Shown here: positions 10,655 through 21,722 of the stretch, piece by piece
How positions within the stretch are numbered: the stretch's first letter is position 1
Layout: each line of letters begins with the position of its first letter
NCBI GenBank assembly: GCA_032164245.1
Contig: JAVMKO010000010.1
Location: 46,212,848 to 46,276,847, forward strand
Reading direction: 5' to 3'
DNA from: Sternotherus odoratus
Taxonomy: Eukaryota; Chordata; Testudines; Kinosternidae
DNA: 64,000 nucleotides
Made by a program: the position numbers and the translations under genes
The notes under the pieces: generated by a model
The model's input: the letters and a program-made list of their open reading frames with translations, nothing else
Told to the model about the DNA's origin: nothing
The model's database searches: none

Positions 10655-10885
10655 ATACCGTAGCAAGAGCAGGCAGGGATTTTTGGTTTTGCTGCTCGCG
10701 GTTGCTTCCAAAGAAGACCCAACGCGCCACCCACCCCCACCCCCTAGCCAGCCCGTAGCAAGAGCAGGCGGGGATTTTTGGTTTGGCTTCTCGTGACTGC
10801 TTCCAAAGAAAACCCAACGTGCCCCCCCCCCCCCCCCAGCCAGCCCGTAGCAAGAGCAGGGAGGGATTTTTGGTTTTGTTTTGCA
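10655..10885. repeat. Short tandem array, about 91-95 bp units
   Basis: The phrase CGTAGCAAGAGCAGG recurs at 10659, 10754 and 10845, with GGGATTTTTGGTTTTG after it and a poly-C stretch before it. It lies in the intron of the Harbinger A Myb gene. Confidence 0.85.
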
Positions 10886-11181
10886 GTTTGTGGTTCAGTG
10901 TGAACCACTCGGTGGGGGGTGGGGGGATCTACGTGGTGGGGGGGAAGGGAGTGGGGTTAGTCTGGAACATCGGAGCGCTGCTATAAAGAATATGGCTTAG
11001 CTTACCATGGCCGGCTGCATGGTGATTTCAGTACCCGTGTTGAGGCTGTCTCGTGTGTGAGAAGCTTCTGTGAATGTTTGTGTGAACATGAAAGCCATCC
11101 AGTCACTTTTAGGTGCGGAATATGACCTTGTACAGAAATCATATCAGGCCTGTGAATACTGTAGTTCACCGTTAAATAGTA

Positions 11182-12101
11182 CAGTAAAACCTCGATTTAA
11201 CGGACCTCGATTTAACGGACTTCGGATGCAACGGACAAAATTTCTGAGCAAGTCTGATGCATCCCAAATCCATTTCTCGTGGGCTGGCTGCCGGCTCCCG
11301 GCTGCTGCCCGGGTCACGGCAGCGGGTGGGCTGGCTGCCAGCTCCCGGCTGCCGCCCGGGTCCAAGCAGCGGGCGGGCTGGCTGCTGGCTCCCGGCTGCT
11401 GCCTGTGGCGGTCGGGCTGCTGCTCTGACAGCTCGTTTTTTTTATTATTACAGTAAACCCTCGATTTAACGGACCCCGATTTAACGGACTTCGGATGCAA
11501 CGGACAAAATTTCCGATGCATCCGAAATCCGTTATTCGGGGGCTGCCGGCTCCCGCCCGGGTCCCACCTGTGGACGGGCTGGCTGGCTGCCGGCTCCCGC
11601 CTGCGGGTGGGCGGGCGGGCTGCCGGCTTCCGCCCAGCTCCCCGCAGCAGGGAGCCTGGCGGGAGCTGTCAACCCCCCCCCCCCCCCCCGGCTCCCCGCA
11701 GCGGGGATCCGGGCGGGCGGGCTGACAGCTCCCGCCCAGGTCCCAGCAGCGGGGAGCCGGGCGGGCGGGTTGACAGTTCCCGCCTGGGTCCCAGCAGCCG
11801 GGGTCCCGGGCGGGCGGGCTGCTGGCTGCCGCCGGGCGGGCTGACTCACGGCTCCCGGCCGTGATCAGTAAAACCTCTATATAACAGACTAATTCAGGTG
11901 AGGGGGGTGTCCGTTAAAGCCAAAAGTCCTGTTATTTAATGATTTTAAAAAATTATTAAATAACGGACTTTCGGCTTTAATGGACACCCCCTCGCCTGAA
12001 TTAGTCCGTTATATCGAGGTTTCACTGTATTAAATAACGGGCTTTTTCATTTAACGGACACCCCCTCGCCCGAATTAGTTCGTTAAATGGAGGTTTCACT
12101 G
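11182..12101. mobile_element. Tigger/pogo-like non-autonomous cluster flanked by TA
   Basis: It begins CAGTAAAACCTCGATTTAAC after TA and ends GGAGGTTTCACTG before TA. Further terminal motifs inside (near 11452 CAGTAAACCCTCGATTTAAC, near 11866 CAGTAAAACCTCTATATAAC, near 12028 TTTCACTG) show two or three nested copies. 11866-12030 is a compact inverted-repeat MITE (ACGGACTTTCGGC against GCCAAAAGTCCTG). Between 11270 and 11860 lies GC-rich CCGGCTCCCGCCCGGG-type minisatellite, the same kind as at 17196-19000. No transposase. Confidence 0.8.
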
Positions 12102-12895
12102 TACTCCCATTGTGCTGCAAGAATGTATCTGTCTCATAACCTTGTCCCTTTCTTTGCCCACAACAGCTGCACATTTATCTCAGAATCCCTGTCCTTCCCC
12201 TCCCGCCGTCTATCGCAGATACGAAAGCGTAAAAAGAAAATGCGTGATGACATGTTTAATGAACTACTGCAGAACTCTCACGCTGAGGCCACTCAGCAGA
12301 GTGAATGGAGAGAAAGATTGCTAGAGTCAAAGCAAGAGTCCAGGGCTGCAGCAGACAGGTGGATGGAGCGCGAAGAAAAGCGGCAGGAGCGCAAAGAAAA
12401 GCGGATGGATGCGATGCTGCGGATAATGGAGGACCAAAGTGACATGCTCCGGTGTCTGGTGGAGCTTCAGCAGGACCAAAGATCGCCTCTACAGCCTCTG
12501 TCTAACCACCTCCCCCCTTCCCCAAGTCCCATAGCTTCCCCACCCAGATGCGGGGTGAGAACCCGGGGTGGGGAAGCTCTGGGGACTGACCCACTCTACC
12601 CCACAAGCCAGCACAAGCAGCAGCAGGCTGAGTTTATCTAAAAAGTTTTAAAAGGTGCTGTATCTTGGCCCTCCTTCTCTCCCCCCTCCTCCACCACTCC
12701 GACTGCTGGTTTCCCTCCTCACCCACCCCTTTTGGGCTACCTTTCCAGTGATCCCCTGTATTTGTGATGAAGCAATAAAGAAACCATGATTTTTAAAACA
12801 GTGAATTTATTTCCTCTGCAAGCTTCAGGAGGGGGGAGGGAAAGAGGGCGCAAGGATGGCATACTTAGGGCTGAGCAGAGCATGGGAGCGGGTTT

Positions 12896-15000
12896 TCAAA
12901 CGCCATCTTGGGCACTCATAAAACTGGTTTTCACGGCGTCTCTGAGGCGCAGCGCCTCATGGTGCGCTCTTCTACTTTCCCTGCTGTCTGGCTGCTGGTA
13001 AGCAGCGGACAGGATATTTGCCTCTGCCTCCCACTCCGCCATAAACGTCTCCCCCTTGCTCTCACAGAGATTGTGGAGCACAGAGCAAGCAGCAATAACA
13101 AGGGGACATTTCTGTTGCTGATGTCTGAGTGAATGAGTAATGAACGCCATCTCCCCTTGAGGCGGCCAAATGCACACTCTACTGCCATTCTGCACTTGCT
13201 CAGCCTATAGTTGAACAGCTCCTGATCCCTGTCCAGGTCTCCTGTGTAGAGCTTCATAAGCCAGGGCATTAAGGGGTAGGCTGGGTCCCCAAGGATGACG
13301 ATTGGCATTTCTACACCCCCCACAGTAATTTTCTGGTCTGGGAAGAAAATCTCTTGCTGCAGCTCTCTAAATATCCTAGAGTTCCTGAAAACATGAGCGT
13401 CATGAACGGTGGTTCCCAACGTGGGGCACACGCCCCACAGGGGGGCAATTTGATTTTTAAGGGGGGCAATTCGAGAATGGGTTATTAACAGTGAATGTTT
13501 TGCATTTCTTGTGGTTCTAGGGGCCTCATATACTGCCGATGCCCCCACCCCTGGCAGCCACTTGGAGGGGCTCTGCACTCCAAGTGCAAACCGTTCGCAC
13601 TTAAGTGCAATCTGCCCGCGTGCACGCTTTTGCCCATGCCTGGTGTATCACCATCATCACAACCATAAAGTGCATTTCACTTCATAAGTTTTTCTAACAT
13701 TTATTTCTTTCATAAACCCTATGCATAAAATGAGTAGTGCAAGCAAGAAAAAAGTTCGTCAGTATTCAGAGGAATATTTAAAATTTGGTTTCATACCCGC
13801 TATCCATGATGAACGGTCTCCTTAAAATGATCAAAGTATTACAGAAAAAGCTTCCATTAAAATTATTTTATATTTATGCATTTCAGTTCTCTATTATATG
13901 TTTTGAAACTTTGCTATTTTTTCATATCACTTCATATTATTCTTTTTTTTAACAATTTCTTAGTGATTTCTTCCTCAGTACTTCAACTGTCCTTTCGTTC
14001 TTTTATTTTTCTCTTTCATGGATGCCATGTTCTTTGGAAGCTTGTTTAGACCAAGTCTTTTAGGCTTCCTCCACGTGAATAGGAGTTCACTTTTTGAATA
14101 ATAAGAATTATATGTCACGGGGGGGGGGGCATCAGGATTTTAGAGATGCTTAGGTGGGGCATGGCCAAAAAAAGGTTGGGAACCACTGGTCATGAACCTT
14201 TCCCAGCCATCCCACATACAGGTTGGTGAAACGTCCCTTGTGGTCAACCAGTGATTGCATGACCATAGAATAATAGCCCTTCCGGTTTCTGAACTCTCCG
14301 CCCTCGTTGTCCGGTGCCAAGATAGGGATATGAGTCCCATCTATAGCCCCACCACAGTTAGGGAATCCCATCACGGTAAAGCCATCTATTGTAGCTTGCA
14401 GGTTTCCAAGGTTTATAACCCTGGGTAGCAGCAGCTCGACGATTGCCCTGCTTACTTGCATCACAGCAGACCCCATTGTAGATTTACCCACCCCAAACTG
14501 ATTCGCGACTGACCGGTAGCTGTCTGGGATTGCAAGCTTCCAGAGGGCTATCACCACTCGCTTCTGAACTCTGAGGGCTGCTCTCATTTTGGTATTCTTG
14601 CGCCGGAGGGCCGGGGAAAGCAAGTCACAAAGTTCCATGAACGTGCCCTTATGCATGCGAAAGTTTCTGAGCCACTGGGAGTCATCCCAGACCCGCAGCA
14701 CTATGCGATCCCACCAGTCAGTGCTTGTTTCCCTGGCCCAGAATTGGCGTTCCATAGCATGAGCCTGCCCCATTGCCACCAATTTGCCAGATTGTCAGTC
14801 TCCCTACTTCCAAAAACATCAGTGTCCCTTTTCCTGCTGTGCACGTCCAGGTCCATCTCCTCATCACTGTCGTCAGGTTCCAGAAAGTGCAGTTGTGTCT
14901 GGATCGCCTTCCTCTGCAGACGATGCAGCATCAAATCCACAACAATGCGCGAGGTCTTCACAACAGCCAGTACTTCAGCGGTGGCATCAGCGGGCTCCAT
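12896..15000 (-). pseudogene. Harbinger A DDE transposase, broken by two frameshifts and a hAT insertion
   Basis: Reading minus from an ATG at 15000 gives an acidic N-terminus, then after a frameshift near 14775 the conserved part: WWDRIVLRVWDDSQWLRNFR, an HTH with PDSYRSVANQFGVGKST, GGAIDGTHIPILAPD (first D), GRFTN, then the hAT insertion, then VILGDPAYPLMPWLMK (second D) and AVECAFGRLKGRW (E). A second frameshift near 13110 leads to the C-terminus (IAACSVLHNLCESKGE) and a stop near 12896. All three DDE residues are still visible. It was full length before decay. It has lost function in its present state. Confidence 0.9.
13407..14188. mobile_element. hAT element, 782 bp, nested in Harbinger A transposase
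   Basis: Ends CGGTGGTTCCCAAC and, inverted, GTTGGGAACCACTG, flanked by perfect 8-bp duplications GTCATGAA (13399-13406 and 14189-14196). The CAGTGGTTCCCAAC terminus is typical of Charlie-like hAT families. The AT-rich middle has no long frame, so it is non-autonomous. It is younger than Harbinger A. Confidence 0.93.
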
Positions 15001-15979
15001 GCTTGCAGTGCTATGGCATTAGTGCAGCATGGAGAAAGGGTGCGAATAACGGGATGCCTACCCACAGTGCACCGCTCAAAATGGTGTCGGCGGCGCGAAA
15101 AAAGGGCGTGAAATTATGAAATGCCTACCCATAGTGCAGCACTCAAAATGGTGCCTGCTGGGGACTACAGGAACTGTGGGATAGCGAGTGGTGCACTGTG
15201 GGTAGCTATGTCGACGCTTGCCATAGTTGTGTGGACAGACAATGCCGACTTGCTGTGCTTTGTGGGGACGCACAAAATCGAGTCTATACAGTCTGCTTTA
15301 AAAAATCGACTGCAAGGAAATCGACCTACTGTCGTAGTGAAGACATACTCTAAAAGAAGCAGGTGCTGCCCTGGCGCATAAGAGAAAGAAGCATGTGCTG
15401 CATGGGAAGCTGAAGAAGCCACCCACAAAGAGCCATGGAATTGAAATAACAAGAAGCTGAGGAGGAGAGAAAATACAATCTGGAGTGGATAGCAAAATGT
15501 GGAAGATCCCACAGTCACCAACATCCTTCAGTTGAGATTATCCAAAGCTGGGACCAGTTATGTTCTGCATAGAAGGAGACAGACAGAAGTACTTCATCAC
15601 TTTTGAAAAGCTAGTGAAGTTCATAAGATTCCTGAGGAGGAGAAAGTCCTCACACTGGTTGCAAAACTATTGTTAAAGCTTTGAATGTATGTAATGAAAT
15701 GCCAATTCAGGAAGCTTTGATATTTTCTAAATTTAAGGAAACTGTTTTACAAAGGTTTCAAATCACTCCTGAAGTATATAGTTGAAAATATTAGAAATCT
15801 TAAAGGGAGTGCTTGCATGAGTCATAAATAATATGTTTATAAGATGTGTGACCTGATAAGAAAATGGGTAAAGGGAAAAGGGTCTGCAGATTATGACTGA
15901 TTGCTTGATCTCATTGCTGAAGAACATTTCTTAAGTGTATGCACTGACGTACAAATTATTCACCATTGATCTAGCTAAG

Positions 15980-16125
15980 TGAAACTAAAGGCTCAAATGC
16001 TAAGCTTCTACGCTGGAGCCATATACTTCAAGAATCTTATATGGAAATTTGTGCACATAAAGGAAAAAGAAAACATGGTGGCAGATGCCCTGTCTAGGAA
16101 GGAGGGCCCTGGTCCACTGCCTCGC
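15980..16125 (+). pseudogene. Ty3/gypsy RNase H / connection fragment
   Basis: A short frame includes WKFVHIKEKENMVADALSRK. The ADALSR motif closes the RNase H region of Ty3/gypsy polyproteins. Nothing upstream or downstream gives a longer domain, so this is a relic. LTR-like sequence may lie on either side (15370-15960 and 16140-16480), unproven. Confidence 0.7.
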
Positions 16126-16780
16126 ATAATGGGGCCTTGTCACAGACTCCAAAAACGGGTTTTTTTGGAGGATGGTTTCTGCCCTCACTGGGATCCCCCT
16201 TAGTTTGCTCATGGTCAGGGAATTCTTTAACTGTGTCTGGAAGCATGTCTCACTCTCTTAACTGTACTCAGGGTGGGAGCCTGGCACAGCATGTTGCCTC
16301 TTTGCTGTCCAGGTCCTTCTGCCTTCCACTTCAACCTTCTCTGCACTCCCTCCTTTATAGTATGCCTTGTTTCCTCTATTGGGCTCAGCTGTGAGTGCAC
16401 GCCTCCATGACTGGCAGCTCTGGCAGCTGCGTGTGGGTGTGGCTGAGCTGCTTACCTGCAGATGGGTGATGCTCCTTGTGACATTCTGTATCTCGGGAGA
16501 ACACCCTACACCCTCATGTTCATCCTTCTAATAAGATTGTGTGGTATCCAATGCAAAGTTTGTCATGTTGAATGTTTTTTCAAGGCTCCTGATGCACTGA
16601 ACATTGTTGTTATATCAATGTTATAGGTTGTAATTTCATGTATATAGTTATGAAAGCCTTTATGATTCAGATTGTGAATATGTTCTTTTGCTCCACAACT
16701 CAGCAGTATATGTCTATCGTTAATTCATAGATTAGATAGTTCTCTGAAGATCATATTAATTACTGTCCTTTCTATTTCAG

Positions 16781-16950
16781 AATATTGAGACATTTGAAAA
16801 GAAAGGATCCCAGGCAAATCAAACTAGAGCATTTAGAACAAGGATTTGCTCTGTATCTAAATGGAGCTAATTCAGAATCAAGAAACTATCGCAGAAAACC
16901 CAGTTTTCAAGAATTCTTTAGATGTGGATCACAGACTGCAAGGATAAATG
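16781..16950 (+). CDS. KATNIP: KATNIP exon b
   Basis: The acceptor TTTCTATTTCAG ends at 16780 and the donor GTGAGT starts at 16951. Joined to the previous exon the frame reads R-ILRHLKRKDPRQIKLEHLEQ, then GFALYLNGANSESRNY, and ends in ...TARIN with one extra base. Its LEHLEQG and YLNGANSE parts are well-conserved KATNIP hallmarks. Phase in is 2, phase out is 1. Confidence 0.95.
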
Positions 16951-17195
16951 GTGAGTTAAAAGTAATAGTTACTCAATATCTTGCTAGAGTCAGCATTTTA
17001 AACCTTCACTTATTAGATTTATAAGCTATCAGCATTGCTACTGGATTTTAAGGAATGTGAGCTGTGAGGGAGTAAGGGTGGTAAGACAGTACCTGCTGAA
17101 TGTGGTGAAAATGAGGCTCCATGACGCCACTTCATCAAAGCACTAACGCCTGTAGTATACTACAGATACAATCCTAACAGGAAGCCTGATTATAA

Positions 17196-19093
17196 CTCAG
17201 TGGAGCCCCAGCCGTCAGTGGACCCGGTTGGGTCCCAGGCGGCAGCCGGGACCCGTCAGCCAGCCCGCCCGCTGGCGGGACTCGGGCAGGAGCCGGGTGC
17301 CGGCAGCCCGCCCGCTGGCGGGACTCGGGCGGGACCCAGCAGCCAGCCAGCCAGCCCACCCGCAGGTGGGACCCGGGTGGGAGCCGGGAGCCGGCAGCCA
17401 CCCGCTGGCGGGACTCAGGCGGGAGCCGGCAATCCACCCGCTGGCGGGACTTGGGCGGGAGCCGGCAGCCCGCCCGCAGGTGGGAGCTGTGCGGGAGCCA
17501 GCAGCCAGCCCGCCCGCAGGTGGGAGCCGGGCGGGACCCGGGCGGGAGCCGGCAGCCCGCCCACAGGCGGGACCCGGGCGGGAGCCGGCAGCCAGCTCGC
17601 CCGCAGGCGGGACCCGGCAGCCAGCCAGCCCGCCCGCCCGCCTGCAGGCGGGAGCCGGCAGCCTGCCCGCTGGCGGTACTCGGGCGGGACCCGGGAACCG
17701 GCAGCCAGCCCGCCCGCAGGCGGGAGCCGGGAGCCGGCAGCCAGCCCGCCCGCTGCTGTGACCCGGACTGCAGCCGGGAGCAGGCAGCCAGCCCGCCCGC
17801 CAGCCAGACCTCCCGCTGCCGTGACCCGGGGGGCAGCCAGGAGCAGGCAGCCAGCCCGCCCGCCAGCCAGACCTCCTGCTGTTGTGACCTAGGTGGCAGC
17901 CGGGAGCCGTCAGCCAGCCCGCCCTGGTCCCGGCTGCTGGGATCCGGGCGGCAGCCGGGACCCGTCAGCCAGCCTGCCCGGGTCCCGGCTGCTGGGATCC
18001 GGGCGGCAGCCGGGACCCGTCAGCCAGCCTGCCCGGGTCCCGGCTGCTGGGACCCGGTTGGCAGCTGGGAGCCTTCAGCCAGCCCGTCCGCAGGTGGGAC
18101 TCGGGTGGGACCCGGGAACCGGCAGCCAGCCCGCCCGCTGCTGGGACCCGGGTGGCAGCCGGGAGCCGGCAGCGAGCCCTCCCGCTGCTGGGACCTGGGC
18201 GGCAGCCGGGAGCCGGCAGCCAGCCCGCCTGCTGCTGTGACCCGGGCGGCAGCCGGGAGCAGGCAGCCAGCCCGCCCGCCAGCCAGACCTCCCGCTGCCA
18301 TGACCTGGGTGGTAGCCAGGAGCCAGCAGCCAGCCCTCTTGCTGCATGGACCCGGGCGGCAGCCGGGAGCAGGCAGCCCACCTGCAGGCAGAGCTCGGGC
18401 GGGAGCCGGCAGCCCGCCTGCAGGCGGGAGTCGGGCAGGAGCCGGCAGCCAGCCCACCCGCAGGCGGGAGCCGGGAGCCGGCAGTCTGTCCGCAGGCGGG
18501 ACCCAGGCGGGAGCCGGCAGCCAGCCCGCCCGGAGGCGGGACCCGGCAGCCAGCCAGCCGACCCGCAGGCGGGACCCGGCAACCAGCCAGCTGGCCCGCA
18601 GGCGGGACCAGGGAGCTGGCAGCCCGCCCGCTGGCGGGACTCAGGCGGGACCCGGCAGCCAGCCAGCCGACCCGCAGGCGGGACCCGGCAACCAGCCAGC
18701 TGGCCCGCAGGCGGGACCAGGGAGCTGGCAGCCCGCCCGCTGCCATGACACGGGCGGCATCTGGGAGCAGGCAGCCAGCCCGCCCACCAGCCAGCCCTCC
18801 CGCTGCTGTGACCCGGGCGGCAGCCAGGAGCCAGCAGCGAGCCCTCCCGCTGCCGGGACATGGGTGGCAGCCGGGAGCAGGCAGCCAGCCCGCCCGGCAG
18901 CCAGGCCTCCTGCTGCCATGACCCGGGCGGCAGCCGGGAGCTGGCAGCCAGCCCTCCCGGTGCCTGGATCCGGGCGGCAGCCGGGAGCCGGCCCACGAAA
19001 AACGGATTTGGGATGCATCGGACTTGCTCATAAATTTTGTCCGTTGCATCCGAAGTCCGTTAAATCGGGGCCCGTTAAATCGGGGTTTTACTG
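17196..19093. mobile_element. Truncated Tigger/pogo-like element filled with GC minisatellite
   Basis: The right end GTTAAATCGGGGTTTTACTG (before TA at 19094) inverts the TIR of the cluster at 11182. Just inside it, ATGCATCGGACTTGCTCATA and TTTTGTCCGTTGCATCCG match the other copy's subterminal part. From about 17196 to 18985 there is a GC minisatellite with loose units of about 25-60 bp built from GCCGGCAGCC, AGCCCGCCCGC and AGGCGGGACCCGG. A matching left TIR was not found, so that end is lost. Frames of several hundred codons in three phases here are by-products of stop-poor repeat DNA. Confidence 0.85.
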
Positions 19094-19099
19094 TATTGC

Positions 19100-19330
19100 T
19101 TTTTTCTCTTTTTTATCCTCCTATGAATTTGTCTAAATTCCATTTCCATCCATTGGATATCATTATGCCTTTGTCTGCTCCAATACAAAGCCCTCTATTA
19201 TCAGAAATCTTTTTATGTACCAAGTTACCACTTAACTTTCTGTTTGATAAGCTCTAAATAGATTGAGCTCTTCTCTGTAAGGCAGGTATGCCAGTCTTAA
19301 TTCATAGGCCTCAAACCTCCTTCAGTCTCT
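19100..19330 (-). mobile_element. CR1-like LINE 3' fragment
   Basis: The wording CTATGAATTTGTCTAAATTC, ACAAAGCCCTCTATTATCAG and AAGTTACCACTTAACTTTCT resembles the segments at 29900-30150 and 59520-59740. It appears to be the reverse strand of a CR1 3' region. Degenerate. Confidence 0.5.
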
Positions 19331-19439
19331 CTTCTAGAGGTAGGCCATATCTATTAGTAGCCCCTTGTTCTTATACCCTAATCATTCAAGTGTTGGTCAG
19401 TTCAGATCAAGGTATGGCACATGTGTGAGTGTATGAGGG

Positions 19440-19736
19440 AGATAGAGAGAACAAGGCAGAAGTGTTCAATAAATACTTCTGTTCTGTATTTGAAAAGAAG
19501 CAGGATGGTGCACTCACATCACTTGAAGATGATTAAATACTTTGCAGTCCATTAGTAATAGGGGACATCTGGTAAAATTACTCGTATTCAAGCAAGTTCA
19601 ATGGCTGTCAATCAGAACTATGCAGTACAAATGTTCAAATTAACATCAAGTTGACTGGGACCCTATTAAAAAAGAAATACTGTGTAGCTGGATTCTTTTT
19701 ATTTACCTTCTTTTCTTTAGGGTTAACTCAAGGAGG

Positions 19737-19781
<45 letters not shown>

Positions 19782-20520
19782 GAGGTGAGACACACACACA
19801 CTCCCGTACACCTCTCTCACATGGTTGAGTGACTGACCAACCTGACCCTCCCTACCCGGTGTTCTTTGCCCTGCATGCCTGTCTGGGCTCCTGGACAGAC
19901 CAGCTTCTCCTGGTACCTGGCACCCTGTCTTCCTGAGGCAACACGTGGGTAACATGCCACTGGCTCCCCAGATTTCGACCAGGCACTGTCTGGCGCCTTC
20001 TTCACCAGTCAATGCAGCTTGCAGCCAGTGCCGGCCAGAAACGCAATGGGGGGCGGGGCCCTGCTGTGGCTCTGCTGATGTACCAGAAGGGGGAGCAACC
20101 AGCCCCATATGTTGCATCTTCGCCCCGTTGTCAGCCTTGCATACCCATCCCCATTGCCAGCTACTGTCCCCTCCCCCCATTCACCACTTAGAGTTGTCCA
20201 AGAAAATCTCTGGTCGCTGAGGTTTATTTTTAATAAATCTTGTAATGATGGGGAAATTCCAGGAAACTGGAAGAATACTAATATTGTGTCAATATTTAAA
20301 AAGGGCAAGCAGGATGAGTAGCCTGACAGCAATCCAGGGCTAAATAATGGAAAAGCTGATATGGGATTAAGTTAATGAGGATTTGAAGGACAGGAATATA
20401 ATTAATGCCAGTCAACATGGTTTGATCAAATAAACTCTTATCAAATAAGCCTGATTTCATTCTTTGAGGAGATTGCGAAGTTTGGTTGATAAAGGCATAA
20501 GTATGAATGAGGGTCGATTT
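19440..20520 (+). mobile_element. CR1 LINE RT fragments interrupted by a 19.69-20.18 kb insert
   Basis: Left piece 19440-19680 (GTTCAATAAATACTTCTGTT) and right piece 20190-20520 (encoding FNKSCNDGEIPGNWKNTNIV then SIFKKGKQDE, a CR1/L2 reverse transcriptase segment before motif 1) are collinear plus-strand CR1 parts. They match the block at 58320-58760. The intervening sequence with an (AC)n run is foreign to CR1 and unidentified. Confidence 0.7.
19737..19778. repeat. (AC)n microsatellite, about 21 units
   Basis: An uninterrupted AC dinucleotide run, followed shortly by a second short CACACACA run at about 19790-19801. Confidence 0.95.
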
Positions 20521-20886
20521 TATGAGTTTGCTCAGTTGCCATTTAGATATTAAAATTGAAATCTAATGAATTAGATTTGCCAATTTGATAAGTGTTATAG
20601 CCAACATCAGAATGAAATGTAATTAGGTTACCCTCATTTGATTGAGTCCAGAGAGCCTTTATCTTAGTAATTTCAATGCCAGGTTCTTCTCAGGTCAATT
20701 TTTAGTTGGGACAGTATTTCTAAAATCAGGACATTTAGTTATTCTTAACCAGTCAACAATTTATTAATTCACCGAGAATTATATCATATACAATAAGCAG
20801 TTCAGTAAAACTATAGATACAACCAATGTTTTAGGCAGTAACTGTATATAAAAGAGAATCTTGCAAGCAATTGTCATAGACTAGAG

Positions 20887-21198
20887 CAGGGGTAGGCAAC
20901 CTATGGCATGTGTGCCAAAGACGACACGCAAGCTGATTTTCAGTGGCACTCACATTGCCCAGATCCTGACCACCAGTCCGGGGAGCTCTGCATTTTAATT
21001 TAATTTTAAAAGGAAGATGCTTAAACATTTTAAAAACCTTATTTACTTTACATACAATAATAGTTTAGTTTTATATTAAAGACTTATAGAAAGAGACCTT
21101 CTAAAAATGTTTAAATCTATTACTGGCACATAAAACTTTAAATTAGAGTGAATAAATGAAGACTCGGCACACCACTTCTGAAAGGTTGCCGACTCCTG
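20887..21198. mobile_element. Non-autonomous hAT element, 312 bp
   Basis: Ends CAGGGGTAGGCAACC and, inverted, GGTTGCCGACTCCTG. Flanking 8-bp duplications GACTAGAG (20879-20886) and GACTAGGG (21199-21206) differ at one base. AT-rich middle, no gene. Confidence 0.92.
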
Positions 21199-21333
21199 GA
21201 CTAGGGGTTGAGGCTCAGCTGTTCTACCATGTACAAATCACTAAGATTTCTTCTTATATTTAGTTATGATCTTCAATCTTCAGTTCTTTAGTATCTCTAC
21301 CACATGTATTAAACTTCGAGTATTCCTCCAAGA

Positions 21334-21722
21334 CAGGGGTGGCCAACCTGTAGCTCCGGAGCCGCATGTGGCTCTTCAGGGTTAATATGCGCTGACTCCG
21401 GGGCTGGAGCTGCAGATGCCAACTTTCCAGTGTGCCAGGGTGAGGTGCTCACTGCTCAACCCTATGCTCTGCCCCAGGTCCTGCTCCCACTTCACCTCTT
21501 TCTCTAAAACTCCTGCTCCTTTCTCCAAGCCTGCCTGCCGTGCCCTCACTCCTCCTCCACAGAGCCTCCTGTGCATGCAAAACAGCTGATTACAGCAGGT
21601 GGGAGGCGCTGGGGGCTGGAGAGCAGGAGCTGATAGGGGGCTGCTCATGTATTACTGTGGCTCTTTGGCAATGTACATTGATAAATTCTGGCTCCTTCTC
21701 AGGCTCAGGTTGGTCACCCCTG
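21334..21722. mobile_element. Non-autonomous hAT element, 389 bp
   Basis: Ends CAGGGGTGGCCAACC and, inverted, GGTTGGTCACCCCTG. A perfect 8-bp duplication CTCCAAGA flanks it (21326-21333 and 21723-21730). Same family as 6107-6496. The perfect TSD suggests it is the younger of the two. Confidence 0.94.

Larger units (their letters stand above)
9628..12641 (+). pseudogene. Harbinger A Myb/SANT-like accessory gene, two exons, frameshifted
   Basis: Exon 1 starts MQSSAAQETNQRKRAPAWS and gives a trihelix Myb-like domain with W, DLIAIWGEE, RGHNRDVHQCRMKIKELRQAF. The frame breaks near 9900 (the expected FYNEL continues in another frame, followed by a TAG), then runs acidic and Gln-rich to a donor at 10183 (GTGAGT). 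Exon 2 begins after ACAACAG at 12167 and encodes a basic, charged helix (RKRKKKMRDDMFNELLQ, then REEKRQERKEKRMDAMLRI-like) to a stop at 12639-12641, with a further frameshift near 12215. In Harbinger elements this protein binds DNA ends and brings the transposase into the nucleus. An AATAAA follows at about 12774. Confidence 0.85.
9205..15350. mobile_element. PIF/Harbinger element A, 6.1 kb, two broken genes, carries nested elements
   Basis: The left end GGGCTGGTCCCCACTACG pairs with the inverted right end GAGTATGTCTTCACTACG. Both are flanked by TAA (9202-9204 and 15351-15353), the 3-bp target-site duplication typical of PIF/Harbinger. Inside, a Myb/SANT-like gene (plus) and a DDE transposase gene (minus) converge, the usual two-gene Harbinger layout. 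A hAT (13407-14188) interrupts the transposase and a Tigger-like cluster (11182-12101) lies in the Myb gene intron. Subterminal TCGA-rich repeats lie near both ends. It sits in the KATNIP intron before the exon at 16781. Confidence 0.93.

Noticed and set aside
11070..11864. Gly/Pro/Arg-rich frames
   Set aside because: Same GC minisatellite inside the first Tigger-like cluster.
17200..19136. Frames of up to 561 codons rich in Gly, Ala, Pro, Arg
   Set aside because: By-product of GC-rich minisatellite DNA in a Tigger-like element; open in several phases on both strands.
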